From the NCBI RefSeq assembly GCF_963677195.1, contig NZ_OY781918.1, forward strand, positions 1,662,923 through 1,726,922: a stretch of DNA of 64,000 nt, in the 5' to 3' direction. Positions 62,601 through 64,000 of the stretch are shown here, in pieces. This DNA comes from an uncultured Marinifilum sp. Its GTDB lineage: Bacteria > Bacteroidota > Bacteroidia > Bacteroidales > Marinifilaceae. How positions within the stretch are numbered: the stretch's first letter is position 1; each line of letters starts with the position of its first letter. Made by a program: the position numbers and the translations under genes. The notes under the pieces are model-generated. The model did not search any database, had not been told where the DNA came from, and worked only from the letters and a program-made list of their open reading frames with translations.

Positions 62601-64000
62601 TTAAGAATTATAAATGTTAATTAAAAGGTTTACAACTTTATTCTTTAATTCTGATGAGGAACATTTGTAGTTGTTAATTATCAGGCTAATTGAGTATGTT
62701 TTTCCTGAAGAACTTTTCAAATATCCACAGTAACTTCTTACTCCGGTCATAGAGCCCGTTTTGGCTTTCCAATTAAGTTCTATTGAAGTATTTTTACCAA
62801 ATGATTTTAAGGTGCCCGACTTGCCTGCTATAGGTAGCGATTCGATAAATATTTTTTTATTAGAGCTATTGTACATATAAGCCATAAGCTGATTAAAGAA
62901 ACTTGCCGAAACAGAATTAAAATGTGATAATCCACTTCCGTCGTACAAACTAATATATTTTGTAGCAGTATTTTTTTTATCCCAATATTCTTTAATTGCT
63001 TTTATTCCCGATTTCCAACTGGCTATTCCATTTTGTTTGTGTCCAATTTCAAACAAAATATGATCGGCAAAAAGATTAATGCTTTTTTGATTGGTTTGGA
63101 ATATAATGTCTTTTAGGGGAGGAGATAAAATAGTGAAGATTTCACGCGTTTTTTCAGTTTTAATTAAGGAATTTTTTACTGATATGTTATTGGCCTTTAA
63201 TTCTTGTTGTAAATCGTATAATAAACTTATTTCGGGCGAATGAAGAGCTCCTTTTACAATAAAGTTTTTTCTGTTTTGGGGTATGCTTCCTTCAATTCTT
63301 CGTTTCGGGCTGGTATTTCCTCCAAAAATATATGCTAAATCGCGATTAACAGTAGAGCTAAGAACTTTATTCTCGAAACTTAAACCTGTTTTAAAAGGAA
63401 CAATATTTTTTATTTTAGTTAGTGTACCTGCTTTTCCCGATTCAAAAAATAAACTGTACATATTATCGCAATAGGTAAGTGAGTGCGGAACTGTACCATA
63501 ATAATTTCCTATGTCTTCCCAAATCCATGTTGCAGGAATGCTAGTTGCAAAGTAATCGGTGTTGATAATAATTTTACCCTGAATAGTTCTAATATTAAGG
63601 GCTTTTAGTTTTTCTATAATTTGTTTGCTTATATCTTTTTGCTCGGGAAAGTATTTCGAGTTTAATGTAGGATCTCCGTAAGCCTTAATAATTAAATTTC
63701 CTTTTAATAGTCCATTTTCAATTTTACCATCACTTAAAAAAGCTGTTTTAAATTGATAATCAGAACCTAATATTTCCAATGCACTAGCTGTAGTAATTAG
63801 TTTTTGACTGGAAGCCGGACTTAAAACCATATCCGAATTTAATTCAGATATGATTTTATTGTTTTCAGTATCGGAAATTACCAAACTAATTCCTGCTGCT
63901 TTAAAGCAAGAGTCGGAGGTAAACTGTTCAACAGCTTTTTTAATTCTATTGGGAGCTAACTTTTGCGACGAACAGGATGTGTTAAGGCTAAGTAAAACTA
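62601..64000 (-). CDS. dacB: D-alanyl-D-alanine carboxypeptidase/endopeptidase, S13 family (5' end beyond right edge)
   Basis: A PBP4-type (class C) penicillin-binding protein that trims peptidoglycan stems and cross-links in the periplasm. The sequence is open to the window edge, so the first few codons are missing. The visible start shows a lipoprotein-like signal end (LLSLNTSCSS). Catalytic motifs: SxxK in PASSQKL, SxN in KSINLFAD, KTG in KAKTGSMTG, plus YDGSGLSHFN. The insertion between SxxK and SxN is as in PBP4. Its 3' neighbour on the same strand is the orphan kinase. Confidence 0.92.
   Translation of the reverse strand, partial: VLLSLNTSCSSQKLAPNRIKKAVEQFTSDSCFKAAGISLVISDTENNKIISELNSDMVLSPASSQKLITTASALEILGSDYQFKTAFLSDGKIENGLLKGNLIIKAYGDPTLNSKYFPEQKDISKQIIEKLKALNIRTIQGKIIINTDYFATSIPATWIWEDIGNYYGTVPHSLTYCDNMYSLFFESGKAGTLTKIKNIVPFKTGLSFENKVLSSTVNRDLAYIFGGNTSPKRRIEGSIPQNRKNFIVKGALHSPEISLLYDLQQELKANNISVKNSLIKTEKTREIFTILSPPLKDIIFQTNQKSINLFADHILFEIGHKQNGIASWKSGIKAIKEYWDKKNTATKYISLYDGSGLSHFNSVSASFFNQLMAYMYNSSNKKIFIESLPIAGKSGTLKSFGKNTSIELNWKAKTGSMTGVRSYCGYLKSSSGKTYSISLIINNYKCSSSELKNKVVNLLINIYNS

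Overview
The window is AT-rich chromosomal DNA from a member of the Bacteroidota. The evidence is type IX secretion and gliding genes (gldJ, porU, porV, a SprB-like adhesin with a PorP/SprF partner), TAnnTTTG-type promoters, a TonB-dependent receptor and FtsX-family ABC permeases. The mix of a Rex regulator, a group-B-like [FeFe] hydrogenase and gliding-type adhesins would suit a marine, facultatively or strictly anaerobic Bacteroidales/Marinilabiliales relative (Marinifilaceae-like). The genus is inference only. I saw no phage, insertion sequence or CRISPR array.

1-9 kb: 5' part of alaS, divergent from an M23 peptidase; then MerR regulator, NIF3-like protein and zinc-ribbon coiled-coil protein; a stand-alone urocanate hydratase; a thioredoxin-like protein; a CoA-binding protein; ispF. 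8.5-15.4 kb: a type IX secretion block, porV and porU (the sortase) on the minus strand, divergent from gldJ. 15.4-25.3 kb: housekeeping genes: murF plus a Gdx-type SMR exporter; a minus-strand operon mtaB-suhB-acyltransferase-glycosyltransferase; ppx/gppA; PIN-PhoH; folC; tRNA-Val(TAC).

25.4-37.6 kb: rex, with a perfect palindrome in its promoter region, and a small HTH protein. Then comes a regulatory and export module: a sensor kinase and NtrC-family regulator diverge from a membrane-fusion protein, two FtsX permeases with an ATPase, a 96-aa protein and a secreted triple-repeat protein. The divergent intergenic region holds a perfect 16-bp palindrome and, about 90 bp downstream, a sigma-54-like -24/-12 element. 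This suggests that the regulator switches on the whole 8-kb unit.

37.9-51 kb: a giant (about 3,180-codon) SprB-like adhesin. It has five ~360-residue repeats, about 14 SprB-type repeats and a type-B T9SS C-terminal domain, but the reading frame is broken by a one-base shift near 43,716. Its PorP/SprF partner, a beta-helix lipoprotein and a secreted endonuclease/phosphatase follow.

51-64 kb: monomeric [FeFe] hydrogenase with two adjoining palindromes upstream; CCA-adding enzyme; tandem cytosolic and exported thioredoxins; a TPP-riboswitch thiamine salvage locus (TonB receptor, PnuT, thiamine pyrophosphokinase) with a textbook Bacteroidota promoter; a porin-like barrel; an orphan sensor kinase with a periplasmic ABC_sub_bind sensor; and dacB, which runs off the right edge.
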